Source of the DNA: an uncultured Cohaesibacter sp.
GTDB lineage: Bacteria > Pseudomonadota > Alphaproteobacteria > Rhizobiales > Cohaesibacteraceae
Direction of reading: 5' to 3'
Assembly (NCBI RefSeq): GCF_963662805.1
Contig: NZ_OY759863.1
Location: 124,001-188,000, forward strand
Length of the DNA: 64,000 bases
Shown: one piece after another, positions 1-8,403 of the stretch
Layout: the number at the start of each line of letters is the position of its first letter
Numbering within the stretch: the stretch's first letter is position 1
Notes under the pieces: model-generated
The model's database searches: none
Told to the model about the DNA's origin: nothing
The model's input: only the letters and a program-made list of their open reading frames with translations
Made by a program: the position numbers and the translations under genes

Positions 1-1355
1 ATCTGCTTGAACAGGGTGTCGTTGGTGGCGACCTTGATGGTCGGAGCCGGTTTCGAGCCGAAGGCAGAGCCGCGACCGGTAGTGAAGACCACCATGTGCG
101 CCCCGCCCGCGATCTGGCCGGTTGCGCAGACCGGGTCATAGCCGGGGGTGTCCATGTAGACGAAACCGGGTTCGGTGACCTTCTCGCCATAGTCATAGAC
201 TGCGGTCAGCGGGGTCGAGCCGGACTTGGCTGTTGCACCGAGGGATTTCTCGAGGATCGTCGTCAAGCCGCCAGCCTTGTTGCCGGGGCTCGGGTTGTTG
301 TCGAGGCTACCCTGATTGATTTCGACGTATTTCTCCCACCATTTGATCTGGTTGATCAGCTTGTCGGCGACTTCTTTGTTGGCTGCACGGCGCAGGAGCA
401 GCTGTTCGGCACCATAGATCTCCGGAGTTTCCGACAGGATCGCCGTTGCACCGAGACCGGCAAGCATGTCTGCGGTCTTGCCGAGGGCCGGGTTGGCCGT
501 GATGCCGGAAAAGCCGTCCGAGCCGCCGCACTGAAGGGCGATCTTGAGTTCGGACGCTGAGCATTCTTCGCGGGTCGCCTTGTTCACTTCTGGCAACAGC
601 TCGATAACCTTGGCCTTGATGGCCTCGATGGTCTGGCGCGTCCCGCCAACTTCCTGAATGGCGAGGCTATGGAAATTGTCCACCGAATTCTGGTTGTCGG
701 CATCGAACAGGGACTTCATGCGGGCAATCTGCATCATCTCGCAGCCGAGGCCGACAAAGATCGTTGCGCCGGAGTTGGGATGGGTGGCATAGCCCCACAG
801 AACGCGCTCGAGCAGCTCGTAGCCCTTCTGGGCACTCATGCCGCAGCCGGTGCCATGGGTGAGGCCAACGATGCCGTCGACATTTTCATACTGGTCGAGC
901 ACACCAGAGGCGAGCAGCTCCTGCGAGGCATGTTGGATAACCGTGGCCGAGCAGTTCACCGTGGCGCACAGGACGATCATGTTGCGGGTGCCAACCTCGC
1001 CATTCTTGCGACGATAGCCCATGAAGGTGCGGCCTTCCATCGACGGAATGGCGGACTTGGCGGCCTCGAGATCTGCGCCGATCTGGTAGTCCTGACCATG
1101 ATCGGTAAAGGCGCAATTGTGCGAATGCACATGCTCACCTGCCTTGATGGCTTCGGTTGCCTTGCCGATGATCTGGCCAAACTTGATGATCTCGTCACCC
1201 TTGGCGTGGTCCTTGAGCGCCAGCTTATGACCGGCCATGACGTTGGCGGCAAGCGGCGCGCCGATTTCGAGCGGGTCGTCACCCTTTTTCGCACCGGACG
1301 GCAGGATCGCGATGGTGTCGGTCGGATTGAGAATGATCAGTTTGCTGTTGGTCAT
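1..1355 (-). CDS. uxaA: Altronate dehydratase (C-terminus beyond window)
   Basis: Dehydrates D-altronate to 2-keto-3-deoxygluconate in the cytoplasm, the galacturonate branch of hexuronate breakdown. The protein begins MTNSKLIILNPTDTIAILPS and continues with the small N-terminal SAF-type domain, including the HVHSHN motif about 80 residues in that is characteristic of the family, followed by the large D-galactarate/altronate dehydratase domain. About 451 codons are visible; E. coli UxaA has about 495 residues, so only the C-terminal end should be missing. The start ATG overlaps the uxuA stop by one base (TGATG), so the two are translationally coupled at the end of the uronate operon. Family membership is clear; galactarate dehydratase is the only real alternative and the uxuA/uxaC context argues against it. 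Confidence 0.93.
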   Translation of the reverse strand, partial: MTNSKLIILNPTDTIAILPSGAKKGDDPLEIGAPLAANVMAGHKLALKDHAKGDEIIKFGQIIGKATEAIKAGEHVHSHNCAFTDHGQDYQIGADLEAAKSAIPSMEGRTFMGYRRKNGEVGTRNMIVLCATVNCSATVIQHASQELLASGVLDQYENVDGIVGLTHGTGCGMSAQKGYELLERVLWGYATHPNSGATIFVGLGCEMMQIARMKSLFDADNQNSVDNFHSLAIQEVGGTRQTIEAIKAKVIELLPEVNKATREECSASELKIALQCGGSDGFSGITANPALGKTADMLAGLGATAILSETPEIYGAEQLLLRRAANKEVADKLINQIKWWEKYVEINQGSLDNNPSPGNKAGGLTTILEKSLGATAKSGSTPLTAVYDYGEKVTEPGFVYMDTPGYDPVCATGQIAGGAHMVVFTTGRGSAFGSKPAPTIKVATNDTLFKQ

Positions 1356-2536
1356 CAATTCAGTCTTTCATGTTTGATACCGGCCATTAGCCCGCGCAGT
1401 TCGGCAAGGCCACGCAGACGCCCGATCAACGGGTATCCCGGATGGGTCTTGCGGTCGGCATCATTGAGTAGTTCATGGCCATGATCGGGTCTGAGGACGA
1501 TGTCACAATCTTCACGTCCCTCGTCCTTGCGGCGCTGCTCCTCGGTCAGGAGAACAGCCACCAATTTGGCCATATCAGTGTCCCCCTCAAGATGGGCAGC
1601 TTCTTCGAAACTGCCATCGGGGAATTTTCGTACATTGCGCAAATGCGCAAAATGAATCTTGTCGGCGAACCGTTCGGCAATGGCCGGAATGTCATTGACC
1701 GGATTGGCACCGAGGGAACCGGAGCAGAGGGTCAGGCCATTGTTGCGGCTTTCATGGGCTCCCAGCACCCACGCGATGTCGTCACCGGTAGAGACTATGC
1801 GCGGAAGGCCCAGAATGTCCCTCGGAGGATCATCTGGATGGACGGCGAGCGAAATACCGAGCTCTTCGGCTGTCGGGATCACTTCGTCGAGGAAGCGCTT
1901 GTAATTGGCTCTCAGAGCCTCCCTGTCGATATCCTTGTAAAGCTCGAGGCCCTTGCGCAGACCTTCGATGTCGTAGCGGTCATAGGCACCGGGCAAACCG
2001 GCCATGACCGATTGCATCAGGAGATCGCGATCCGCTTCACTCGAAGCCTCGAACCAGACCCGCGCAGCCTCGAGGGCTTCAGACCCGTAGTCATCCTCGG
2101 CCCCCGGGCGCTTGAGCATATAGATCTCTAGGGCAGCCATCTTGCCGGCATCAAAGCGCAGGCACGAGCCACCACGGGCAACGGGAGCCCTGAGGTCGGT
2201 GCGCGTCCAGTCGAGCAGCGGCATGAAATTGTAGCAGATGACCTTGACGCCTTCGGCGGCGAGATTGGCCATGGACTGGCGATAGTTGGCAAAGAAGGTG
2301 GCAAGCTGCCCTTCCCCACGCTTGATCTGCTCATGGATCGGCAGGCTTTCGACGATGGGCCAGCGAAAGCCCTCGCCTTCGATCCTTGCCCGCATCGTGG
2401 CGATCACATCGCGCGGCCAGACTTCGCCATAGGGGATTTCGTGCAGCGCGGAAATGATGTCCGTCGCACCAGTCTGTGCAATTTCCGGAAGGGTGATGCG
2501 ATCAAAGGATCCATACCAGCGCCAACCTTCTTTCAT
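1355..2536 (-). CDS. uxuA: Mannonate dehydratase
   Basis: Converts D-mannonate to 2-keto-3-deoxygluconate, the glucuronate branch. From the chosen ATG (MKEGWRWYGSFDRITLPEI) the protein has 393 residues, matching the usual UxuA length of about 394. UxuA signatures include CYNFMPLLDWTRTDL, the metal-site segment HPDDPP, SLGANPVNDIP, HFAHLRNV and RPDHGH near the C-terminus. A longer frame reaches 2587, but the start at 2536 has a good ribosome site (AAGGGG, about 6 bases upstream) and agrees with the family. It sits downstream of kduI across a short hairpin and overlaps uxaA by one base. A second, shorter UxuA-family protein is encoded at 58196-59275. Confidence 0.95.
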   Translation of the reverse strand: MKEGWRWYGSFDRITLPEIAQTGATDIISALHEIPYGEVWPRDVIATMRARIEGEGFRWPIVESLPIHEQIKRGEGQLATFFANYRQSMANLAAEGVKVICYNFMPLLDWTRTDLRAPVARGGSCLRFDAGKMAALEIYMLKRPGAEDDYGSEALEAARVWFEASSEADRDLLMQSVMAGLPGAYDRYDIEGLRKGLELYKDIDREALRANYKRFLDEVIPTAEELGISLAVHPDDPPRDILGLPRIVSTGDDIAWVLGAHESRNNGLTLCSGSLGANPVNDIPAIAERFADKIHFAHLRNVRKFPDGSFEEAAHLEGDTDMAKLVAVLLTEEQRRKDEGREDCDIVLRPDHGHELLNDADRKTHPGYPLIGRLRGLAELRGLMAGIKHERLN

Positions 2537-2606
2537 ATCGATCCCCTTCTCGCTTGTGTTGCCCAACCTGTTCTCTACGACCCGCATGGGGGCGAAGAGG
2601 TGATGC

Positions 2607-2632
2607 GGAAAGGCCCGACAGAAGGCCTTTCC
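2607..2632 (-). terminator. Intra-operon hairpin between kduI and uxuA
   Basis: GGAAAGGCC and GGCCTTTCC form a perfect 9-bp stem with an 8-base loop in the gap between kduI and uxuA. No run of T follows on the minus strand, so a full terminator is unlikely; it more probably attenuates or protects an mRNA end within the operon. Confidence 0.4.
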
Positions 2633-2673
2633 CGTCTTTCAATCTGTCGGCGTGATGCCGCAGGACCAGCGGC

Positions 2674-3498
2674 TTAGCGCAGGTCTGCCATGGGCACGAA
2701 GTCCATGTCGGTATAGTCGATATTGTCGCCAGCCATCGCCCAGATGAAGGTGTAGCTGCCGGTGCCCGAGCCGCAATGGATTGACCACGGCGGAGACACG
2801 ATGGCTTCCTCGTTCTTGACGACCAGATGACGGGTTTCATCAGCCTTGCCCATGAAGTGGAAGACGCGGGCGTCCTTGTCCATGTCGAAGTAGCAATAGG
2901 CTTCCATGCGGCGATCATGAAGGTGAGCTGGCATTGTGTTCCAGACCGAGCCGCCATGGAACTGGGTGTAGCCGAGGATCAACTGGCAGGATTCCATCAC
3001 CAGCGGATGGATGAACTGGTTGATGGTGCGCTCGTTGGCGGTTTCCGGTGCGCCGAGTTTGACCTTGGCAGCGTCTTCGATCTTGACCAGCTTGGGGGCC
3101 AGTTCCTTGTGCGCCGGAGCGGACGTGATGTAGAAGCGGCCCATGCCTGAGAAGGTCACGACGCCCGAACCTTTTGGCAGATAGAGAACATCGCCGTGAT
3201 CGAGCACATAGTCGACGCCAGCGGCCGAAACCGTGCCCTGATCGCCGATGTTGACGACGCCCATTTCACGACGGTCGAGAATGCTGTCGGTGCCGCATTC
3301 GGCGACCTTGTCGAGCGACAGGCTGCCGCCGTTGGGAACGGCCGCGCCAACGATCATGCGGTCATAGTGGGTGTAGTTCAGGCGAATTTCACCCTCGGCA
3401 AACATGCCTTCGAACAGAAAGTTGTCCCGCAGGCCCTGTGTGTCCAGTGTCTTGGCATATTCAGGATTGACCGCCTGATAGGTCTTTACAGTGAGCAT
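2674..3498 (-). CDS. kduI: 5-keto-4-deoxyuronate isomerase
   Basis: Isomerises 5-keto-4-deoxyuronate (DKI) to 2,5-diketo-3-deoxygluconate, the step after unsaturated uronate opening in pectin breakdown. The 274-residue length equals the family norm (E. coli 278). The cupin metal ligands are visible as H-x-H-x4-E in AHLHDRRMEAYCYFD and the later His in PPWSIHCGSGTGSY; the GDVLYLPKGSG strand belongs to the N-terminal cupin half. It is preceded by the KdgF-like cupin, which supplies its substrate, and followed by uxuA. Family assignment is very secure. Confidence 0.96.
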   Translation of the reverse strand: MLTVKTYQAVNPEYAKTLDTQGLRDNFLFEGMFAEGEIRLNYTHYDRMIVGAAVPNGGSLSLDKVAECGTDSILDRREMGVVNIGDQGTVSAAGVDYVLDHGDVLYLPKGSGVVTFSGMGRFYITSAPAHKELAPKLVKIEDAAKVKLGAPETANERTINQFIHPLVMESCQLILGYTQFHGGSVWNTMPAHLHDRRMEAYCYFDMDKDARVFHFMGKADETRHLVVKNEEAIVSPPWSIHCGSGTGSYTFIWAMAGDNIDYTDMDFVPMADLR

Positions 3499-3577
3499 GA
3501 AACATCATCCTTTTTGATTTGAGCAGGATCAATCGCGCCATAGCGCGGCAGGCAGCCTCGTTGAGAAGAGGCTTGAG

Positions 3578-3603
3578 GGCGCAAAGAGATATCTCTTCGC
3601 GCC
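3578..3603 (-). terminator. Intra-operon hairpin upstream of kduI
   Basis: GGCGCaAAGAGAT followed directly by ATCTCTTcGCGCC forms a long stem with a single A/C mismatch in the 120-base gap between the cupin gene and kduI. There is no downstream T run, so it is read as an mRNA-stabilising or attenuating structure rather than a strong terminator. Confidence 0.4.
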
Positions 3604-3619
3604 TTGTAGTCTTTGAGAA

Positions 3620-3937
3620 TTAGAGGAAGTCGTCCCGACGCGGCGTGAAGCTGTCGATGAGCGTTCCGGGCTCAAGACAGACACAGCCGTGCGTTGCCTG
3701 AGAGGGGATGACAAAGCTGTCACCGGGACCGACTTCGAACTGGGTTTCCCCGATCGTGAAACGGAAGCGACCGGATTTGACAAAGGTCGACTGCACGTGG
3801 GGATGGTTGTGAAGGGCACCTTCGGCGCCCTCCTCATGAAAGTTGAAAGCCACCACCATCAATTCGGGACTGTCGGCAATGACCTGTCGGGATACCGGCT
3901 TGCCTTCATCGACGAGTGGAAAGGTCTTTACAAACAT
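3620..3937 (-). CDS. kdgF: KdgF-like cupin, unsaturated uronate ring-opening
   Basis: A single-domain cupin of 105 residues. KdgF proteins catalyse the linearisation of 4,5-unsaturated monouronates to DKI, the substrate of KduI encoded next. Visible are the metal-binding strand ALHNHPHVQSTFVKSGRF (His-x-His-x4-Gln), the GDSFVIPSQATHGC strand with the fourth ligand His, and the C-terminal FTPRRDDFL, which closely resembles the FTPxRxDFL end I know from KdgF. The position between the TRAP transporter and kduI fits exactly. A generic sugar-binding cupin cannot be formally excluded. Confidence 0.85.
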   Translation of the reverse strand: MFVKTFPLVDEGKPVSRQVIADSPELMVVAFNFHEEGAEGALHNHPHVQSTFVKSGRFRFTIGETQFEVGPGDSFVIPSQATHGCVCLEPGTLIDSFTPRRDDFL

Positions 3938-3947
3938 TGTGTCACTC

Positions 3948-5228
3948 CTAGTGGAACAGGCTTGGCAGCCACAGGGACAGGAATGGGATATAGGTCACCA
4001 GCATGAGAACCGTGAAGGCCGCGCCGTAGAAGGGCCAGATGGTCCTGATGACATCCCAGACCGGTATCTTCCCGACCGCGCACCCCACGAAGAGCACCGT
4101 TCCCACCGGAGGCGTGCAGAGGCCGATACCGAGGTTGAGGATCAGGATCACACCGAAGTGGATCGGATCGACACCAAAGGCCATTGCCACAGGAAGGAAG
4201 ATCGGCGTGGTGATAACGATCAGCGGAGACATGTCCATGAACGTGCCAAGCATCAGCAGCATCAGGTTGATCAGAAGCAGGATGACAATTGGGTTGTCGG
4301 AAACATGCTTGAGGATATCAACCAGTGCTGCGGGAATGCGAAGGAAAGCGAGCAGCCAACCGAAGGAAGCCGCACAGCCAATGACCAGCAGCACCATGGC
4401 GGTGGTGCGGACAGCAGCCTTGGTGGCACCGACAAATTCGTTCCAGTTGAGCGTTCTGTAGCCCAGAACCGTCACGAGGATGGCGTAGACAGCCGCGATA
4501 CAGGAACTTTCCGAAGCGGTGAAGACACCCGAGCGGACACCACCGAAGATGATGCCGATCAGCATGATGCCCGGAACCGCATTGATGAACAGACCGCCAA
4601 GGGCTTTCCATCCAGCGAAAGGTTCGGTTGGATAATTGCGTTTCTTGGCGACAAAATAAGCCACAATCATCAGAGCCAGAGCCAGCAGAAGGCCGGGAAT
4701 GATACCTGCGGTGAACAGATCGGCGATGGAGAGTTTGCCGCCTGCCGAGATGGAGTAGATGATCAGGTTGTGGGAGGGAGGCAGCATCAGGGCGATCAGA
4801 GCCGCCAGAACCGTCACATTCACACCATAAGAGACATCGTAGCCACGTTCTTTCATCTGCGGGATCATGATGCCGCCGATGGCGGTCGCATCTGCAGCCG
4901 CGGATCCGGAGATGCCGCCGAACATGACGGATGCCATGATGTTCACCTGACCCAGACCACCGCGTATGTGGCCGACCATACCGCCAGCGAGGCCTACAAG
5001 CCTTCGGGCGATATCACCTCGCACCATCAACTCACCGGCAAAGATGAAGAAGGGGATCGCCATGAGCGCGAAGACCGAAACACCGGAATTGAGACGCTGG
5101 AAGACGACAACAGGCGGAATGCCGAGATAGAGAATTGTGGCAAAGGAGGCAACGCCGAGGCAGAAGGCAACGGGGGTGCCAATCAGTAGCAGCACAACGA
5201 AGGTGCCAAAAAGTACCCAGATTTCCAT
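3948..5228 (-). CDS. TRAP transporter large permease (DctM/UehC type)
   Basis: Twelve-helix membrane subunit that couples sodium gradient to uptake of the ligand delivered by the binding protein. From ATG at 5228 (MEIWVLFGTFVVLLLIGTPV) it has 426 residues, the normal DctM length. The family features GTPVAFCLG, the FIFAGELMVRG segment, GGISGSAAADATAIGGIMIP and LGIGLCTPPVGTVLFVG are all present. Upstream in-frame Met codons exist up to 5297, but they lie inside the preceding gene. Its start is only 4 bases from the DctQ stop. With the dctP gene of the same operon the probable substrates are uronates or their oligomer breakdown products (inferred from context). Confidence 0.92.
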   Translation of the reverse strand: MEIWVLFGTFVVLLLIGTPVAFCLGVASFATILYLGIPPVVVFQRLNSGVSVFALMAIPFFIFAGELMVRGDIARRLVGLAGGMVGHIRGGLGQVNIMASVMFGGISGSAAADATAIGGIMIPQMKERGYDVSYGVNVTVLAALIALMLPPSHNLIIYSISAGGKLSIADLFTAGIIPGLLLALALMIVAYFVAKKRNYPTEPFAGWKALGGLFINAVPGIMLIGIIFGGVRSGVFTASESSCIAAVYAILVTVLGYRTLNWNEFVGATKAAVRTTAMVLLVIGCAASFGWLLAFLRIPAALVDILKHVSDNPIVILLLINLMLLMLGTFMDMSPLIVITTPIFLPVAMAFGVDPIHFGVILILNLGIGLCTPPVGTVLFVGCAVGKIPVWDVIRTIWPFYGAAFTVLMLVTYIPFLSLWLPSLFH

Positions 5229-5232
5229 CGCG

Positions 5233-5757
5233 TTATTCCTCGTCGATACTGGTTTCGGCAAAGCGAGCAGTCGGCAGTCCAGCCGCACGGCGCGCAAGGC
5301 GTTCGATTGAGAAGAGCATCATCAGAATGCCGCCGCCCACCAGGGGCATGAAGTTTACGGCATCACTGAAACCAAGCGATGGGATTTTGATGTGCCAGCC
5401 GGCGAGCATGAGCTGAGCACCATACCAGGTCATGCCAAAGCCGAAACCGACAACAACGATATCGGACAAGCTATAAAAGAGCAGCTTCAGTTTCTCGGGA
5501 ATGAACATCACGAACACATCAAAGCTGAGGTGGTTGCCTTCACGGATACCGACAGCGGCACCAAGAAAGATGAACCAACCCATCAGAATGACCGCAGCGG
5601 GTTCACTCCAGACAATAGAGTCGTTGAGCACGTAACGATAGAACACCTGCGCAAAGACGAAAGTCGTCATCAGGATCAGGCCTGCACCAGCCAGCCAGAG
5701 AGCGAGGGTTGAGATGAGGCTCGTTACTTTTGCTATGGATTTCAATAGGTCCTGCAC
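5233..5757 (-). CDS. TRAP transporter small permease (DctQ)
   Basis: Four-helix small membrane subunit that forms the TRAP membrane complex with DctM. I place the start at a GTG at 5757 because GGAGG stands 6 bases upstream and the resulting 174-residue protein begins just before the first helix (TSLISTLALWLAGAGLILM). An ATG at 5829 would add a Pro/Gly-rich tail overlapping the upstream intergenic space. The DctQ core is visible: YRYVLNDSIVWSEPAAVILMGWFIFLGAA is the canonical helix 2/3 block, then the EGNHLSFDVF motif. It lies between dctP and dctM as usual. Confidence 0.88.
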   Translation of the reverse strand: MQDLLKSIAKVTSLISTLALWLAGAGLILMTTFVFAQVFYRYVLNDSIVWSEPAAVILMGWFIFLGAAVGIREGNHLSFDVFVMFIPEKLKLLFYSLSDIVVVGFGFGMTWYGAQLMLAGWHIKIPSLGFSDAVNFMPLVGGGILMMLFSIERLARRAAGLPTARFAETSIDEE

Positions 5758-5834
5758 GGGATCCTCCAAGCAAGGGGGGCCATGGCGCCCCGCCCCAATG
5801 GTCAGGGCGCCATGAAAGCTATCTTTCAAGAGCG

Positions 5835-6809
5835 TTAGTCAGTTGCGCGGATGCGTTTGACCATGTCTTTCAACTTGTCAGAGGTAACGTGTTTTTCATA
5901 TACCGGATCCATTGCATCCATGAACGGCTGCTTGTCGATATCGGTGATGACTTCCACGCCAGCTGCACGAACCTTTTCTTCGGAGGTTTTTTCGCGCGCT
6001 GCCCAGAGTTCACGCATTTTCGGCGTGGAGTCTTTGGCTGCTTTCCGAACGATCGCTTTGTCTTCGTCGCTGAGTTTGTCCCAGGAGACTTTGGACATCA
6101 CGAGAATTTCCGGAACGATCAGATGCTGGTCGAGCGTGTAGTAGCCAGCAACGTCAAAGTGACCCGAAGATTCAAAGGAAGGCCAGTTGTTTTCTGCACC
6201 GTCGATAACGCCGGTCTGGATGGAGGAGTAAACCTCGCCATATGGCATCGGGGTTGCGTTTGCACCAAGGGCGGTCATCATGTCGACGAAGATGTCGGAC
6301 TGCATGACGCGGATTTTCATGCCTTTCAGGTCATCGATGGATTTGATCGGCTTCACGCTGTTGTAGAAGCTGCGTGCGCCGCCATCATAGAAGGTCAGGC
6401 CAACGAAACCATGCGGTTCGAAAGCGGCAAGAATTTCATCGCCGATCGGGCCGTCAACAACGCGGTGCATGTGGTCAACGCCTTTAAAGATGTAAGGCAG
6501 AGACACGACTTTGGATTCTTCAACGATGTTGTTGAAAGGACCAAAGGATACACGGTTGAGGTCGATAACACCGAATTTGGTCTGCTCAATGGTGTCTTTT
6601 TCTTCGCCGAGCTGAGCGGAGTGGAAGACTTCAACGCAGATGCGGTCGTTGGTGCGTTCTTTGAGCAGTTCGCCCATGTATTTCACGGCTTCTACAGTCG
6701 GATATCCATCAGGATGGGTATCGGACGATTTCAGCGTGATTTCACATGCATTCGCTGCCGTCATCATGGCAACGCTAGCAACCAGTGCAGCTGAGAGTTT
6801 TTTGAGCAT
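5835..6809 (-). CDS. TRAP transporter periplasmic binding protein (DctP)
   Basis: Binds the transported organic acid in the periplasm. From ATG 6809 (MLKKLSAALVASVAMMTAANAC) it has 324 residues with a Sec signal peptide cleaved around residue 21; GGAGG precedes that ATG. The conserved DctP block is clear: DDLKGMKIRVMQSDIFVDMMTALGANATPMPYGEVYSSIQTGVIDGAENN, with the carboxylate-binding Arg in KIRVMQ. It sits 27 bases after uxaC. A hexuronate ligand (glucuronate or galacturonate) is inferred from the operon, not from the sequence itself. Confidence 0.93.
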   Translation of the reverse strand: MLKKLSAALVASVAMMTAANACEITLKSSDTHPDGYPTVEAVKYMGELLKERTNDRICVEVFHSAQLGEEKDTIEQTKFGVIDLNRVSFGPFNNIVEESKVVSLPYIFKGVDHMHRVVDGPIGDEILAAFEPHGFVGLTFYDGGARSFYNSVKPIKSIDDLKGMKIRVMQSDIFVDMMTALGANATPMPYGEVYSSIQTGVIDGAENNWPSFESSGHFDVAGYYTLDQHLIVPEILVMSKVSWDKLSDEDKAIVRKAAKDSTPKMRELWAAREKTSEEKVRAAGVEVITDIDKQPFMDAMDPVYEKHVTSDKLKDMVKRIRATD

Positions 6810-6836
6810 TCTGTGTTCCTCCAAGAATGTGGCTCG

Positions 6837-8243
6837 TCAGAGCCGGTAAGCCTGCTTTGCAAGCCGATAGGTGAGGTCTTGAGCAACCTCAAACGCCTCG
6901 TCCTCAACCAGACGCCCTGTAGCGACCAGAGTGGCGAGGAAGGCACTGTCCACCCGACGAGCCACATCGTGACGGGCCGGAATGGAACAGAAAGCACGGG
7001 TATCGTCGTTGAAGCCGACGGTGTTGTAGAAACCCGCAGTTTCCGTATTCATTTCGCGGAAGCGGCGCATGCCTTCAGGGCTATCGTGGAACCACCATGC
7101 AGGGCCAAGGCGCAGAGCCGGATAAACACCGGCAAGAGGCGCCAGTTCGCGCGAATAACTCGTTTCATCGAGCGTAAAGATCACCACCGTGAGATCCCGT
7201 TCCATGCCAACAGCATCGAGCAAAGGCTTGAGGGCACGGACATAATCTGTCTGGGTGGGGATATCGACCCCCTTGTCGAGACCGAAAGTCTCGAAAACAG
7301 GGGTGGAATGGTTACGGCTGCTGCCGGGATGGATCTGCAGAACAAGACCATCCTCAAGGCTCATGCGGGCCATTTCGGTGAGCATGTGGCCGCGGAAAGC
7401 ATCAGCTTCCTCGGCAGAGCATCCACCTTTGAGCGCCTTCTCGAAAAGGGCAGCAGCATCGGCCTGCGAAAGATTTTCCGTCCTGGCAGTCAAATGGCCA
7501 TGGTCGGAAGAAGTTGCGCCCATTTCCTTGAAATAGGCACGACGGTTGCGGTGCGCTTCGAGATATCCTTCCCAAGAGGTCGCGTCGACACCAGCCATCT
7601 CGCCGAACTTCTCCACATTCTGGGCAAAGCCCTTGTAGTGAGGATCAACAACCGGATCTGGACGATATGCGGTAATGACCTTGCCCTGCCAGCCGCTTTC
7701 CTTGATCATTCGATGCCATTTCAGATCGTCCAGAGGAGACTCCGTGGTGGCGAGAACTTCGATGTTGAAGCGCTCGAACAGGGCACGGGGACGGAATTCC
7801 GGCTTTTCAAGGCATTCTGCGATGTGATCATAAGCACGATCGGCGTTGTCTTCACTGATCCATTCGTCCCATCCGAACACTTCCTCGAATGCATGGGAAA
7901 GCCACATGCGGGACGGGGTCGCCCTCAGAAGATGGGCATGTTTGGCAAATACCCGCCAAATCTTGCGGCCATCAGTTTCGGTCCAGCCACCATCGATGCG
8001 CGGCACACCGACGTCTTCCAGCTTCACGCCCTGTGAACAAAGCATGCGGAAGACATAGTGATCGGGAGTGATGAACAGTTGCGCCGGGTTGGGGAAAGAT
8101 TCGTTCTCGGCGAACCAGCGAGGGTCAGTATGTCCGTGAGGGCTGAGGATGGGAAGGTCTTTGACACTATTGTAAATGTTTCGTGCCAGCGTCCTTGCAG
8201 ACCCTTCGATTGGAAACAAACGATCGGGATCAAGCTTGCTCAT
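6837..8243 (-). CDS. uxaC: Glucuronate/galacturonate isomerase
   Basis: Interconverts D-glucuronate with D-fructuronate and D-galacturonate with D-tagaturonate, the first intracellular step for both hexuronates. Length 468 residues equals UxaC of E. coli (470). Signatures seen are SPHGHTDPRWFAENE near the N-terminus (the metal-binding HxH), LATTESPLDDLKWH, VITAYRPDPVVDP and the C-terminal GWFND-like segment VGFNDDTRAFCSIPARHDVARRVD. It is the first gene of the uronate operon and is divergent from a GntR regulator; the shared intergenic space holds palindromic operator candidates. The tagaturonate/fructuronate reductases are not in this window. Confidence 0.96.
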   Translation of the reverse strand: MSKLDPDRLFPIEGSARTLARNIYNSVKDLPILSPHGHTDPRWFAENESFPNPAQLFITPDHYVFRMLCSQGVKLEDVGVPRIDGGWTETDGRKIWRVFAKHAHLLRATPSRMWLSHAFEEVFGWDEWISEDNADRAYDHIAECLEKPEFRPRALFERFNIEVLATTESPLDDLKWHRMIKESGWQGKVITAYRPDPVVDPHYKGFAQNVEKFGEMAGVDATSWEGYLEAHRNRRAYFKEMGATSSDHGHLTARTENLSQADAAALFEKALKGGCSAEEADAFRGHMLTEMARMSLEDGLVLQIHPGSSRNHSTPVFETFGLDKGVDIPTQTDYVRALKPLLDAVGMERDLTVVIFTLDETSYSRELAPLAGVYPALRLGPAWWFHDSPEGMRRFREMNTETAGFYNTVGFNDDTRAFCSIPARHDVARRVDSAFLATLVATGRLVEDEAFEVAQDLTYRLAKQAYRL

Positions 8244-8265
8244 GGTGCTTCCTCGCTGATTTTGG

Positions 8266-8339
8266 TCCTAGGATAGCAGTTTTTTTAGTTTTAGGCTACT
8301 AGACTCTAGGATCCTAGAATTCTTTTTGCTAGGATCCTA
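8266..8339. promoter_or_regulatory. Palindrome ladder between uxaC and GntR gene
   Basis: Three related palindromes with TAGGA/TCCTA arms lie in the divergent promoter region: TCCTAGGA at 8266-8273, a perfect 14-bp TCTAGGATCCTAGA at 8305-8318, and TAGGATCCTA at 8330-8339. Centre-to-centre spacing is 42 and 23 bp, close to whole helical turns. They are the obvious candidate operators for the adjacent FCD-GntR regulator, repressing uxaC and perhaps the regulator itself. The palindromes are seen directly; the regulator link is inference. Confidence 0.65.
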
Positions 8340-8354
8340 ATATCCCAATCACAC

Positions 8355-8383
8355 TTGTTTGTAAAGTCGGGCAAGTCTACGAT
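8355..8383 (+). promoter_or_regulatory. Putative sigma-70 promoter of GntR gene
   Basis: TTGTTT at 8355-8360 and TACGAT at 8378-8383 are separated by 17 bp, giving a start about 15-20 bases before the GntR ATG. Each box matches consensus only partly. The palindromes lie just upstream. Confidence 0.35.
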
Positions 8384-8403
8384 ACGCAAAAACGGAGTGA
8401 CAT

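Noticed and set aside
3843..5189. Plus-strand open frame of about 448 codons opposite the TRAP permease
   Set aside because: It is antisense to a clear DctM gene, has a His/Asp/Arg-rich low-complexity translation and no family resemblance; it is a by-product of codon usage.
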